Of a stretch of DNA of 64,000 nt, positions 26,991 to 35,621 are shown one piece after another; the first letter of the stretch is position 1; each line of letters starts with the position of its first letter. A program made the position numbers and the translations under genes. The stretch comes from Roseibium aquae. Lineage in GTDB: Bacteria > Pseudomonadota > Alphaproteobacteria > Rhizobiales > Stappiaceae. The stretch lies in NCBI RefSeq assembly GCF_008711285.1, contig NZ_VXDC01000003.1, positions 298,867 to 362,866 of the forward strand. Reading direction: 5' to 3'. The notes under the pieces were generated by a model. That model saw only the letters and a list, made by a program, of their open reading frames with translations, did no database searches and was not told the origin of the DNA.

Positions 26991-28835
26991 TCAGTCCAGC
27001 TCGCGCACCGCGCCCTTGGAGGCCGAGGTGGTCATCCGGGCATAGGCCTTCAGCGCCTTGGAGACCTTGCGGGTGCGCTTCTCCAACGGCTTCCAGGCAT
27101 CCGCGCCCTTGACCTCCATCGCCGCACGGCGTTTCGCCAACTCTTCGTCCGGCAAATCGACCTTCAGGATACGGTTCGGGATGTCGATGATGATCGTGTC
27201 TCCCTCCTCGACCAGCGCGATCGCCCCGCCTTCGGCGGCTTCCGGCGACATGTGGCCAATGGACAGCCCCGACGTGCCACCGGAAAAACGTCCGTCCGTG
27301 ATCAGGGCGCACGCCTTGCCGAGACCCTTGGACTTCAGATAGCTGGTCGGATAGAGCATCTCCTGCATGCCGGGACCGCCGCGCGGGCCTTCGTAGCGGA
27401 TCAGCACCACGTCACCGGCCTTGACCTTGCCTGTCAGGATGGCGGACACGGCCGAATCCTGGCTTTCGAAGATCCGCGCCGGACCGGTGAATGTCAGGAT
27501 GCTTTCGTCAACGCCGGCCGTTTTCACCACGCAGCCATCCTCGGCGATGTTGCCGTAAAGCACCGCCAGGCCGCCGTCCTTGGAATAGGCATGCTCGGCA
27601 TTGCGGATGACACCGTTCTCCCGGTCGAGATCCAGATCCTCCCACCGGCGTTCTTGGCTGAATGCCTGTGTGGTGCGCACACCGCCCGGCGCAGCCTTGT
27701 AGAATTGCTGGACGGATTCGGAATTGGTCTGGGCAATGTCCCACCGGGCCAGCGCGTCCTTCATGGTCGGGGAATGAACGGTCGGGATGTCGGAGTGCAA
27801 GAGCCCGGCCCGGTCGAGTTCGCCCAGAATGCCCATGATGCCGCCGGCCCGGTGCACGTCTTCCATGTGGATGTTCTCGACCGCTGGCGCGACCTTGCAC
27901 AGGACGGGAACCTGTTTCGACAACCGGTCGATGTCGTCCATGGTGAAGCCGATTTCCCCCTCGTAGGACGCCGCCAGAAGATGCAGGATCGTGTTCGTCG
28001 ACCCGCCCATGGAAATGTCCAGCGTCATGGCGTTTTCGAACGCCTTGAAGCTGGCAATGTTGCGCGGCAGCACGCTTTCATCGTCCTGCTCATAGTAGCG
28101 CTTGGCCAGATCAACGATCAGGTGCCCGGCCTCGACGAACAACCGCTTGCGGTCGGCATGGGTGGCCAGCGTCGAGCCGTTGCCCGGCAACGCCAGACCG
28201 AGCGCTTCGGTCAGACAGTTCATGGAATTGGCGGTGAACATGCCCGAACAGGACCCGCATGTCGGACAGGCGTTCTGTTCCATTTCCAGAACATCGGCAT
28301 CGGACATGGTGTCATCGGCGGCCGCCACCATGGCATCAACGAGATCGATCGACTTCATCTGGCCGTTTTCCAGGACAACCTTGCCCGCTTCCATCGGCCC
28401 GCCGGACACGAACACCACCGGAATGTTCAGCCGCATGGCGGCATTCAGCATGCCCGGCGTGATCTTGTCGCAATTGGAAATGCAGACCAGCGCATCGGCG
28501 CAGTGGCCATTGACCATGTATTCGACCGCATCGGAGATCACCTCGCGCGAGGGCAGCGAATACAGCATGCCGTCGTGGCCCATGGCGATGCCGTCATCCA
28601 CTGCAATGGTGTTGAATTCCTTGGCGACGCCCCCGGCCTTTTCCACTTCGCGCGCGACCAGCTGGCCGAGATCTTTCAAATGGACATGCCCCGGGACAAA
28701 CTGGGTGAAGGAGTTGGAAATCGCGATGATCGGTTTGCCGAAATCATCGTCCGTCATGCCGGTCGCGCGCCACAGGCCGCGGGCACCCGCCATGTTGCGG
28801 CCATGGGTGGAGGTTCTGGAACGATAGGGGGGCAT
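26991..28835 (-). CDS. ilvD: Dihydroxy-acid dehydratase
   Basis: 614 residues, the usual length. Converts 2,3-dihydroxy-isovalerate or -methylvalerate to the 2-keto acids in valine, leucine and isoleucine synthesis. The iron-sulphur cluster ligands lie in [10 protein letters not shown] and [11 protein letters not shown], and the start [19 protein letters not shown] is characteristic. It is a single gene with its own terminator; no ilv neighbours are present. The divergent gene at 29096 is unrelated to this pathway. Confidence 0.96.
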   Translation of the reverse strand: MPPYRSRTSTHGRNMAGARGLWRATGMTDDDFGKPIIAISNSFTQFVPGHVHLKDLGQLVAREVEKAGGVAKEFNTIAVDDGIAMGHDGMLYSLPSREVISDAVEYMVNGHCADALVCISNCDKITPGMLNAAMRLNIPVVFVSGGPMEAGKVVLENGQMKSIDLVDAMVAAADDTMSDADVLEMEQNACPTCGSCSGMFTANSMNCLTEALGLALPGNGSTLATHADRKRLFVEAGHLIVDLAKRYYEQDDESVLPRNIASFKAFENAMTLDISMGGSTNTILHLLAASYEGEIGFTMDDIDRLSKQVPVLCKVAPAVENIHMEDVHRAGGIMGILGELDRAGLLHSDIPTVHSPTMKDALARWDIAQTNSESVQQFYKAAPGGVRTTQAFSQERRWEDLDLDRENGVIRNAEHAYSKDGGLAVLYGNIAEDGCVVKTAGVDESILTFTGPARIFESQDSAVSAILTGKVKAGDVVLIRYEGPRGGPGMQEMLYPTSYLKSKGLGKACALITDGRFSGGTSGLSIGHMSPEAAEGGAIALVEEGDTIIIDIPNRILKVDLPDEELAKRRAAMEVKGADAWKPLEKRTRKVSKALKAYARMTTSASKGAVRELD

Positions 28836-28961
28836 GTTTCAAACTCCCTCTTGGTTTTATGGGCCAGCAGGCAGACACCGCCTTTCGATGCCTGACCGTC
28901 GCTGATCGGGTCGGCATGGGGTTTGGCAGCTTTTGCAAGGAGTGAAAAGGCCGGCGGGATC

Positions 28962-28989
28962 AAAAACCGTACGCTTGGGTACGTTTTTT
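28962..28989. promoter_or_regulatory. Inverted repeat between ilvD and the divergent GGDEF gene
   Basis: AAAAA-C-CGTAC (28962-28972) pairs with GTACG-TTTTTT (28979-28989) with one mismatch around a 6-base loop. Lying between divergent genes, it is more likely an operator than a terminator, though a bidirectional terminator of antisense transcripts is possible. Confidence 0.35.
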
Positions 28990-29095
28990 CATTTCCGCCC
29001 GCGGCCTTTCCGCCCTCAATCGTGACCGTTGAATAAGCCCGTGTTAACCGCGGCAGATCTAACGTATGCGCTGAGGCTTCAACCGAAACGAGCAA

Positions 29096-30328
29096 ATGGC
29101 TCTCGATACTGCAACCCTTTACACCAGCATTACACTCGCCGATTTCGCCGGAGCGGCTGTTCTCGGTGTTTTTGTCGTCGCCTTGAGGCACCGGACTGGC
29201 GAGATCACGACAAGCCTGTGGCTTTGGGCGTCGGCCTTGCTGTCTATCGCCCTTGGAACTTTGCTGCTGGGAATGCGCGGTTCAATTCCCGACGACATCA
29301 GCATCGGTCTTGCCAATGCCCTTTGCATCATCGGCGCCGGGCTGCGGCCCAACGCGATCGCGGTCTTCTTCGGCAGACGGACGCTCTATTGGCTTCCTCT
29401 GGTCATGGCCAGCGCCTGGACAGCTTTGTATTTCGTGCCCGATTTCCGCGCCTCGGTGGCCGCACGTGTCGTCTTCGTCAATGGGTTCTTTCTCGTCACG
29501 GCCCTTGTGATGGCCTGGATCTGCTTCCGCCGGAACACAGAAGGGCTGCTGACCGGCCGCCTTCTGGGCGCTACGATGCTCCTGGAGGCAGCCGGTTTCA
29601 CGATCTTCATCGCCTACCACTTGAACGCGGGCTACACAGATTTCCTGCAATCGTTCAACACCCATATCATGACCGTTTTCCTGGCGATCCTGCTGATAAC
29701 CATGATCGTCGGGACGGCCCTGATCGCCGCCATGGCACTGGAACGCATTCAAGACCGGTTCCGGGCCCAGGCCCTGCAGGATGATCTGACCGGGCTGGCA
29801 AACCGCCGCGCTTTCCTGGCGCAGGCAGCAGAGCGCCTTGAAAGCCGGACTGACCGCAACGCCATGTATACCGTCATCCTGCTGGACATCGACCGGTTCG
29901 AAACCATCGTCGACCGGTTCGGCGGCCCGATGGGCGATGCCATCCTCAAGCTGCTCGGACATTTCTGCAAGAAATCCATAAGCCCGGATGCGGTGGCTGG
30001 CCGGGTGAGCGGGGAAGACATCGCGATCTTCACCCTGGATCTTTCGCGCGACGCGGCCGGATTGCTTGCCGACCGGATCGGACGGCAACTGACGGTCCAG
30101 ATGTCCGAGGTCTCGGCGCACAAGCTTGAAGTCACGCTCAGTGCGGGCGTGTTCACCGGCCGTGCCTCCACACCAGTCGACCGCGCCCTCGAACTGGCGG
30201 GAAAGTGTTTGTCGGATGCCAAGTCCGAAGGGCGCCGGCGGATGGTCTATATCGATGACACCGCGGAAGGGAAGAAGCGATCCCTGCTCCGCGGTGCTTT
30301 TGCGACAAACCGGAAAACCGCGGCCTGA
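29096..30328 (+). CDS. Membrane protein with a degenerate GGDEF domain
   Basis: 410 residues. About seven hydrophobic segments fill residues 10-215, followed by a short linker and a GGDEF-fold domain (about 230-400) with DDLTGLANRRAFL and VILLDIDRF. The signature loop reads SGEDI in place of GGDEF, losing the first Gly and changing the acidic pair, so diguanylate cyclase activity is doubtful. It may bind c-di-GMP or GTP, or act as a partner of another cyclase. Monocistronic, divergent from ilvD. The start has only a weak ribosome site. Confidence 0.8.
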   Translation: MALDTATLYTSITLADFAGAAVLGVFVVALRHRTGEITTSLWLWASALLSIALGTLLLGMRGSIPDDISIGLANALCIIGAGLRPNAIAVFFGRRTLYWLPLVMASAWTALYFVPDFRASVAARVVFVNGFFLVTALVMAWICFRRNTEGLLTGRLLGATMLLEAAGFTIFIAYHLNAGYTDFLQSFNTHIMTVFLAILLITMIVGTALIAAMALERIQDRFRAQALQDDLTGLANRRAFLAQAAERLESRTDRNAMYTVILLDIDRFETIVDRFGGPMGDAILKLLGHFCKKSISPDAVAGRVSGEDIAIFTLDLSRDAAGLLADRIGRQLTVQMSEVSAHKLEVTLSAGVFTGRASTPVDRALELAGKCLSDAKSEGRRRMVYIDDTAEGKKRSLLRGAFATNRKTAA

Positions 30329-30460
30329 CCGCGCAAACCCGCCGCGCCAAGATGGCTTGCCGGCCGGCCCGGGGCAGACCAACCACACCAGAGCATCGGT
30401 TTTTCCAACGGCGCCCGATACCCGGCGGGTGGTCATGCGGTCAACTGGAGGGCGGACCGG

Positions 30461-31561
30461 TCAGGCAGCCTTCGTGTCATTGAGAAACGGGTAGTCCGTA
30501 TACCCTTTCTCGGTGCCGCCGTAAAAGGTGGTATGGTCCGGTGTGTTGAGCGGCGCGTTGCGTTCAAGTCGCTCCGCCAGATCCGGATTGGCGATGTAGG
30601 ACCGCCCGAACGCGACCGCATCGGCCATTCCCGTTTCCACCTCATCGATCGCCATCGCCCTGTCATAGCTGTTGTTCGCGATATAGGCCCCCTTGAAACG
30701 GGCCCGCAGCCGGGCAACCGCCTCGCGCTCCTTGTCCGCCTGCGGCGTCGCCATCTGTCCTTCCACCATGTGCAGATAGGCGACACCTTTCTCGTTCAAC
30801 ACGTCGATCACATGTGCGAATGTGGTGTCCGGATCGCTGTCTTCGATCCCGTTGAAGCCGTTGAACGGGCTGAGGCGAACGCCGACCCGGCCCCTGCCCC
30901 AGACATCGATCACCGCATCCAGAACCTCGGCGAGAAAACGCACACGGTTCTCGACCGAGCCGCCATACGCATCGTCACGCTTGTTCGCGCCGTCCCGGAT
31001 GAACTGATCGAGAAGATAGCCGTTGGCCGCGTGGACCTCCACACCGTCGAACCCGGCTGTCTTGGCATTTTCGGCCGCCCTGCGGAAGTCCTCGACCAGA
31101 CCTGGAATTTCCGATGTCTCAAGGGCCCGGGGTGTCGGCGTGTCGACAAAGGTGCCGTTGACGAAGGTTTGGGCTTGCGCGGCGATCGCGGATGGGGCGA
31201 CCGGATCCAACCCGCCCTCCTGAATGTCGGGATGCGAGATGCGACCGACATGCCAGAGCTGCAGAATGATCTTGCCACCCTTGGCATGGACCGCGTCCGT
31301 CACCGCCTTCCAGCCTTCGATCTGCGCCTTGCTGTAAATGCCGGGCGTGTTGTCGTATCCCTTGCCCTGCGGAGAGATCTGGGTGGCCTCGGTGAAGATC
31401 AGACCCGCGCCGGCCCGCTGGCCATAGTAGGTGACATGAATGTCGTAGGGCGCGTCGTCCCCGCTGCGGGCGCGGTTCCGGGTCAACGGTGCCATCAGGA
31501 CCCGGTTCTTGAGCGCGATGTCGCCGAGTTGAACGGGGGTGAAGAGTTTGGCTTTGGCCAT
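30461..31561 (-). CDS. nemA: Old Yellow Enzyme family ene-reductase (NemA-like)
   Basis: 366-residue FMN enzyme that reduces activated C=C bonds, nitro esters or N-ethylmaleimide with NAD(P)H. Begins KLFTPVQLGDIALKNRVLMA, typical of the family, and has QLWHVGRISHPD, the substrate His/Asn region HAANGYLLDQFIRDGANKR, and ENRVRFLAEV. Likely induced by electrophiles through the TetR regulator encoded 130 bases away. A palindrome resembling the regulator's own operator lies at 31630-31645. Physiological substrate unknown. Confidence 0.92.
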   Translation of the reverse strand: MAKAKLFTPVQLGDIALKNRVLMAPLTRNRARSGDDAPYDIHVTYYGQRAGAGLIFTEATQISPQGKGYDNTPGIYSKAQIEGWKAVTDAVHAKGGKIILQLWHVGRISHPDIQEGGLDPVAPSAIAAQAQTFVNGTFVDTPTPRALETSEIPGLVEDFRRAAENAKTAGFDGVEVHAANGYLLDQFIRDGANKRDDAYGGSVENRVRFLAEVLDAVIDVWGRGRVGVRLSPFNGFNGIEDSDPDTTFAHVIDVLNEKGVAYLHMVEGQMATPQADKEREAVARLRARFKGAYIANNSYDRAMAIDEVETGMADAVAFGRSYIANPDLAERLERNAPLNTPDHTTFYGGTEKGYTDYPFLNDTKAA

Positions 31562-31629
31562 GGATACACTCCTTTGGTCGGTTTTACCCGGCGCTCGATG
31601 TCAAGCCCGGGCGGGATGGAAACGGGTTA

Positions 31630-31645
31630 TGGACCAATCAGTCCA
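31630..31645. promoter_or_regulatory. TetR-type operator in front of the ene-reductase gene
   Basis: TGGACCAATCAGTCCA, extended to ATGGAC..GTCCAT at 31629-31646, is a perfect palindrome apart from its centre. It lies about 70 bases upstream of the ene-reductase start and matches a second copy in front of the TetR gene. Confidence 0.7.
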
Positions 31646-31693
31646 TAAATAGGCGTGATCGCGGCTCAAGGGCCGCGCGATGCGTCTCTTTCG

Positions 31694-32308
31694 TTAGTCC
31701 TGCGATCGTTGCGGATGAAGAATGGCGCGGGCCGCCGCCAGGCTTCTGGAAATCTGATCAGGCGCCACACCCGACTTGCGCAAGGTCACCGTGCCGATCG
31801 CAAGCGCGGTGAGCGCCCGGGCCCGGTCACGGGCTTGGTCCGGCGCCAACGGATCGATCGCTTCGGCGAACAGCCGCTCGATTTCCGACAGATGGCGCTG
31901 GCCCAACCCGGCGACCTCTTCATGGTGCGGCGCCAATTCCGTGATGCAATTCACCAGAAGACAGCCCTTTTGCCCGCCGGCGGGATCCGCCAGCGCGATC
32001 AACATGGCGCCGGCCGGATCCTCGCGCACTTCGTCGGCAACAGCCTTCAAGCGCGACAGAGCGGTATTCGAATAGCATTCGAGAGCGGCGGCCAAAACGC
32101 CGCGCTTGGACCCGAACGCCCCATAGAAGCTCGACCGGCTCAGCCCCATGGCCGATGTCAGGTCGTCCAGGGATGTTGCCTCGAAACCTTGCCGCCAAAA
32201 CACCTGCAAGGCGGCTTCCAGCACCTCGGCCTCATCGAACGCGCGCGGACGCCCGGGGCTCGCGGCCCCGGTCTTGGCGGACTTTTCGAGGAGGTGGTGT
32301 TCGGTCAT
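31694..32308 (-). CDS. TetR/AcrR-family repressor (NemR-like)
   Basis: 204 residues with an N-terminal helix-turn-helix (about 17-63, DEAEVLEAALQVFWRQGFEA and SLDDLTSAMGLSRSSFYGAF) and a C-terminal ligand domain containing several Cys (CLLVNC, about 105-110) that could react with electrophiles, as in NemR. Same direction as the ene-reductase gene, upstream of it, with operator-like palindromes before each. It is therefore probably autoregulated and represses the reductase. Confidence 0.9.
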   Translation of the reverse strand: MTEHHLLEKSAKTGAASPGRPRAFDEAEVLEAALQVFWRQGFEATSLDDLTSAMGLSRSSFYGAFGSKRGVLAAALECYSNTALSRLKAVADEVREDPAGAMLIALADPAGGQKGCLLVNCITELAPHHEEVAGLGQRHLSEIERLFAEAIDPLAPDQARDRARALTALAIGTVTLRKSGVAPDQISRSLAAARAILHPQRSQD

Positions 32309-32318
32309 GGCCCTTATG

Positions 32319-32334
32319 TGGACTGTTCAGTCCG
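32319..32334. promoter_or_regulatory. TetR-type operator in front of the tetR gene
   Basis: TGGACTGTTCAGTCCG shares the arms TGGAC and AGTCC with the copy at 31630. It begins 10 bases upstream of the TetR start codon, where a bound repressor would block transcription initiation or early elongation. Confidence 0.68.
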
Positions 32335-32506
32335 AAATGCAAGGGGGGCGTTTCCAGCCCATCCCGGGCGACCGGGGCAACGGGGATCAGGAACACAGTG
32401 ATCCGTGCCCCGGATTGGGCCGGACACCCAGTTTTCAGCATTGAAAAAGCGCCGATAACCGCCGCAGCCGCCCGTGGTTGGGTCTTGGCCGGCGTTTTGC
32501 CGGGAA

Positions 32507-34552
32507 TTAGTCTCCCGGCACGCTCAATTTCGCGCTGCGCGTTTCCAGTGTCGTCAGCACGCCGCGTTCGCCGCCCTTGTGCCCGACCGCGGCCAGGGCC
32601 TCGAACACCTGGAGCGCGTCATCGAACCGGCGCATCTCGAGATAGGCGTAGCCGCGCAGTTCCGACAAGTCGAAAGGTTCAGGCGCGTATTGGCGGCGTT
32701 CATCCAGAATCAGGAGCGTTTCGGTGTAGCGGCCCGCCTCGAAAGCCACGCTTGCCCGTTTCGCCAACAGGTCGAGTTGCAATTCCCGCGCGCGTTCGGG
32801 AGGCAAACTGGCCTGGGTCGCGGCAACGGCCGCCCGGTTGACCGCACCGATGCGAAGATAAGCCAGGCTTTGGCCGTACACCGCCTCGCTCCGGACCCGT
32901 TCGCTTCCCCCGGCCAGGGCGACAGCGAAAGCATCAGCGGCTTCCAGCGCCCTGTCCTTGTCCATCAGGCACCAACCGCGCGCAAGAGCGGCATTCGGCG
33001 ACAGGGTTTGCGGATTGACCGGGGCCGCACACCCGCGGGCAACCGGCGCACCGCCTTGCCCGCCTTGCCTCCCACCGGCCGCGGATGTCCGCACGCGCAC
33101 TGTCGCGCCGACCTCGGAAATCCTGGCCGAGCGGCCCGCCCAGCTTGCGACCAGCGCGCTCAAGCGGTCCCGGTCGCCCAGATTGTTGAGCGAAAGCGCC
33201 AGGCCGAAGGCAGCCGGCTCGAAATCCGCATCCCACGACAGCGCCACCTCGAACCATTGCGCCGCCGTCTGGATTTGCCCGATCTCGTAGGCATACCAGC
33301 CGATTTCCTGGGCGGTGTTGGCATCGCGGGCTGCCGCAGTCGCCTCGGAGATCTGGGCCAGGGCCGCGGCACTGACCTCGACAACGGGCCGCTTGGCCAG
33401 AACTGCTGACGCAGCGGCGAGGTAGTTGTCGCGCGCCTCCCCGGAGCCTTGCCATTCCGGACGCAGGATCTGCTCGGCCTCGAACGGCTTGTCTTCGCCG
33501 ATCAGCGCGAGCCCAAGCCCCTGCGTGGCCTCGTTCCGCCCATCGGCGTCCAAAGCGCGTTGAAACCACGATCGCGCTGTTTCAAAGTCCTTCTGATCCA
33601 GATGGTACCACCCCAAGAGCATGGCATTGTCGGCCGACCCGCCGTCTACTGCCTGCGCTTCCACAAGGGCGAGATCGGCCGGGTCCGCCTTGGATCCGTC
33701 ATTGAGGCTTCGGGAGACGTTCAACCGGGCCAGATCGGCGCGCACTGCCTCCAGTTCCTCCGTGGAGCCGGCTTTTTCCTGTTCCTCGGCAACCAGTTCA
33801 TCCACCACTTCGGGCGGCAGATCGGCAATGGCCTTCTGGATGGTGGCGATGCGCTCCGACGGCACCTCGCAATTCTGCAAAATGTAGGAATAGGCGTCCT
33901 GCGCGCGATCCCGCCGGTCCGTCTGGGCGAACGCCTCCGCAAGCCGCCAGATCACATCGACATTGGCACAGGTCAAAAGGTCCGGGTTCTCGGCCGCGAT
34001 CCGGGTCACGGTGGCGTATTGGGCCAGATCCGAGGCGTTCACCAGCCGGACACGGGCTTCGGCCGCCGCAAGCTTCTCCAAAAGGTCGTCAGGCGGGACC
34101 CAGCCGGGCTCCCTCGTGCGCCGTTCGTCGATCCGTCTGCGAACCTCCGCATACTGACCTTCCCCGAACAACGACCACATCTGGTCAAGTTCCGGATCGC
34201 CCCCGTTCCGCAGGACCGACAGATCCGTGGGCGGCTCCCAACCGGGATACAACCGCTGGAGCCGTTCGACTTCCTTCTGGTAGCGCTCCGCGTCCCCGGT
34301 CTGCAAGAAGTAGCGCAAGCCCGAGAGATCGGCCGCTGGAAGAGGTGTCCCCGCCGCATCCGCGCTGGACGGGAGAGCGCCATTAGCGGGTGCCACTTGC
34401 TCTTCCGGCAAGAAAGCGGGTCCCACCGACCGGATCTCCGGCCCGTTGCGCGCGGCCCCGTTGCCGGCCGGATCGGTTTCATCCGCGGACAGGACCGTGT
34501 GGGCGAAGAAGGCTACGGCCGCAAGCAGTCCAAGCTTGGTCAAGGCATTCAT
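32507..34552 (-). CDS. bcsK: TPR protein of the cellulose operon (BcsK-like)
   Basis: 681 residues with a signal peptide (about 1-22, LLAAVAFFAHTVLSA) and many tetratricopeptide repeats (for example WYHLDQKDFETARSWFQRAL and ALAYLEMRRFDDALQVFEAL-like units). It takes the place of BcsC at the end of the operon but lacks the C-terminal outer-membrane beta-barrel. Agrobacterium-type operons carry such a TPR protein, named BcsK. It should act in the periplasm guiding the nascent glucan. It starts inside the stop of bcsZ (ATGA at 34549-34552) after GAGG. The name is by position and domain, not by close homology. Confidence 0.78.
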   Translation of the reverse strand: MNALTKLGLLAAVAFFAHTVLSADETDPAGNGAARNGPEIRSVGPAFLPEEQVAPANGALPSSADAAGTPLPAADLSGLRYFLQTGDAERYQKEVERLQRLYPGWEPPTDLSVLRNGGDPELDQMWSLFGEGQYAEVRRRIDERRTREPGWVPPDDLLEKLAAAEARVRLVNASDLAQYATVTRIAAENPDLLTCANVDVIWRLAEAFAQTDRRDRAQDAYSYILQNCEVPSERIATIQKAIADLPPEVVDELVAEEQEKAGSTEELEAVRADLARLNVSRSLNDGSKADPADLALVEAQAVDGGSADNAMLLGWYHLDQKDFETARSWFQRALDADGRNEATQGLGLALIGEDKPFEAEQILRPEWQGSGEARDNYLAAASAVLAKRPVVEVSAAALAQISEATAAARDANTAQEIGWYAYEIGQIQTAAQWFEVALSWDADFEPAAFGLALSLNNLGDRDRLSALVASWAGRSARISEVGATVRVRTSAAGGRQGGQGGAPVARGCAAPVNPQTLSPNAALARGWCLMDKDRALEAADAFAVALAGGSERVRSEAVYGQSLAYLRIGAVNRAAVAATQASLPPERARELQLDLLAKRASVAFEAGRYTETLLILDERRQYAPEPFDLSELRGYAYLEMRRFDDALQVFEALAAVGHKGGERGVLTTLETRSAKLSVPGD

Positions 34553-35616
34553 CGGCACCTCGGATGGTTCTCGGCAAGATAGGACAACATCAGCAGATGG
34601 AGCGTTGAGGGATAATAGTGGGTGGGGCGAAACGTCGTGAGCGCCTTGTCGAGCGGCACACCTTCGAAGATGCACCGCAGGGCCGCGCCGATCACGAGAT
34701 ATCCGGGATCGGTAAGGCGGTCCTTCGCTTCCCCTGTCTCCACATTCAAGATGGGCACCCGGTTGTCCGGCGCGCTCATGGCGTCGAGAAAGGGCAACAA
34801 CAACGCCGGCGACACGTGTCCTGCGCGCAGCAGATAAAGCGGGACCCGGATCGCGTTGTAGCCGAATTCTGGAGGAAATCCGGCGGCCGGTTCAAGCCCG
34901 GCACGCACGCTGATCCAATCGCTTGGCAGGTTGTCCGGCCCGAACCTGGCCTCCCGCACCAGGCGGAGCCCCGATTTCGACAACTCGGCCCACCGCCCGT
35001 CTCCCGTCAAATCGCCCAGCACGGGCAGCGCCTCAAAAATCCAATAGGACAGGTTCACGACCGGGCCGTCCGGCCTGTCATCCCCGTCGAACCCGTCAAC
35101 GGCCGGCCTGATCAGAACGGCACCGTCCTTTTCGAAGAAGAGTTCACGTTCCATGGCGCGCGTGATCCGTTCGGCCGCCGCTCTCAGGTCGGGACGCTCC
35201 CAGGCCCGATCCGCAAGGACCAGGCTATAGGCGATCAGAAGATCGCCGTCGGAGGCATTGTTCACATCTGATATGCGGGGTGTGGTTCGCGGATCCCATT
35301 TCCACACCACGAGCCCATCGTCGCGCAGCCAGAGATTGGTTTTTGTAAAAGTCCAGATCTGGTCGAATGCCGCTTCATCATCGGCCAGAAAGGCCAGCAG
35401 CAATCCGTAGCCCTGGCTTTCGCTATGGCTGATGCCGCCGTTTGCATCGTCCACGACGCGGCCATCGGACGTCAGAAACCGGCTGGTGTAAGCGGCCCAG
35501 TTCTCCGGCGAAATCGTGCCTTGTTGCGGCATCTGAGCCTCCGCCCCCCCGAGCCAAAGGACTTGCAGCAGCAAAAACACCGCCACGCGCCAGGCAACAC
35601 GGATCCGGGTGGACAA
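34549..35616 (-). CDS. bcsZ: Cellulase of the cellulose operon (GH8 endoglucanase)
   Basis: 355 residues, signal peptide ending GGAEA/QMP. GH8 features: catalytic Glu in ISHSESQGYGLLLAF and Asp in DVNNASDGDLLIAYS, plus aromatic ligands further on (NLSYWIFEALP). Periplasmic BcsZ trims or edits nascent cellulose and affects amount and crystallinity. It follows bcsB by 5 bases and overlaps the TPR gene by 4, so it is part of one transcript. Confidence 0.93.
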   Translation of the reverse strand: MSTRIRVAWRVAVFLLLQVLWLGGAEAQMPQQGTISPENWAAYTSRFLTSDGRVVDDANGGISHSESQGYGLLLAFLADDEAAFDQIWTFTKTNLWLRDDGLVVWKWDPRTTPRISDVNNASDGDLLIAYSLVLADRAWERPDLRAAAERITRAMERELFFEKDGAVLIRPAVDGFDGDDRPDGPVVNLSYWIFEALPVLGDLTGDGRWAELSKSGLRLVREARFGPDNLPSDWISVRAGLEPAAGFPPEFGYNAIRVPLYLLRAGHVSPALLLPFLDAMSAPDNRVPILNVETGEAKDRLTDPGYLVIGAALRCIFEGVPLDKALTTFRPTHYYPSTLHLLMLSYLAENHPRCR

Positions 35617-35621
35617 AAGCG

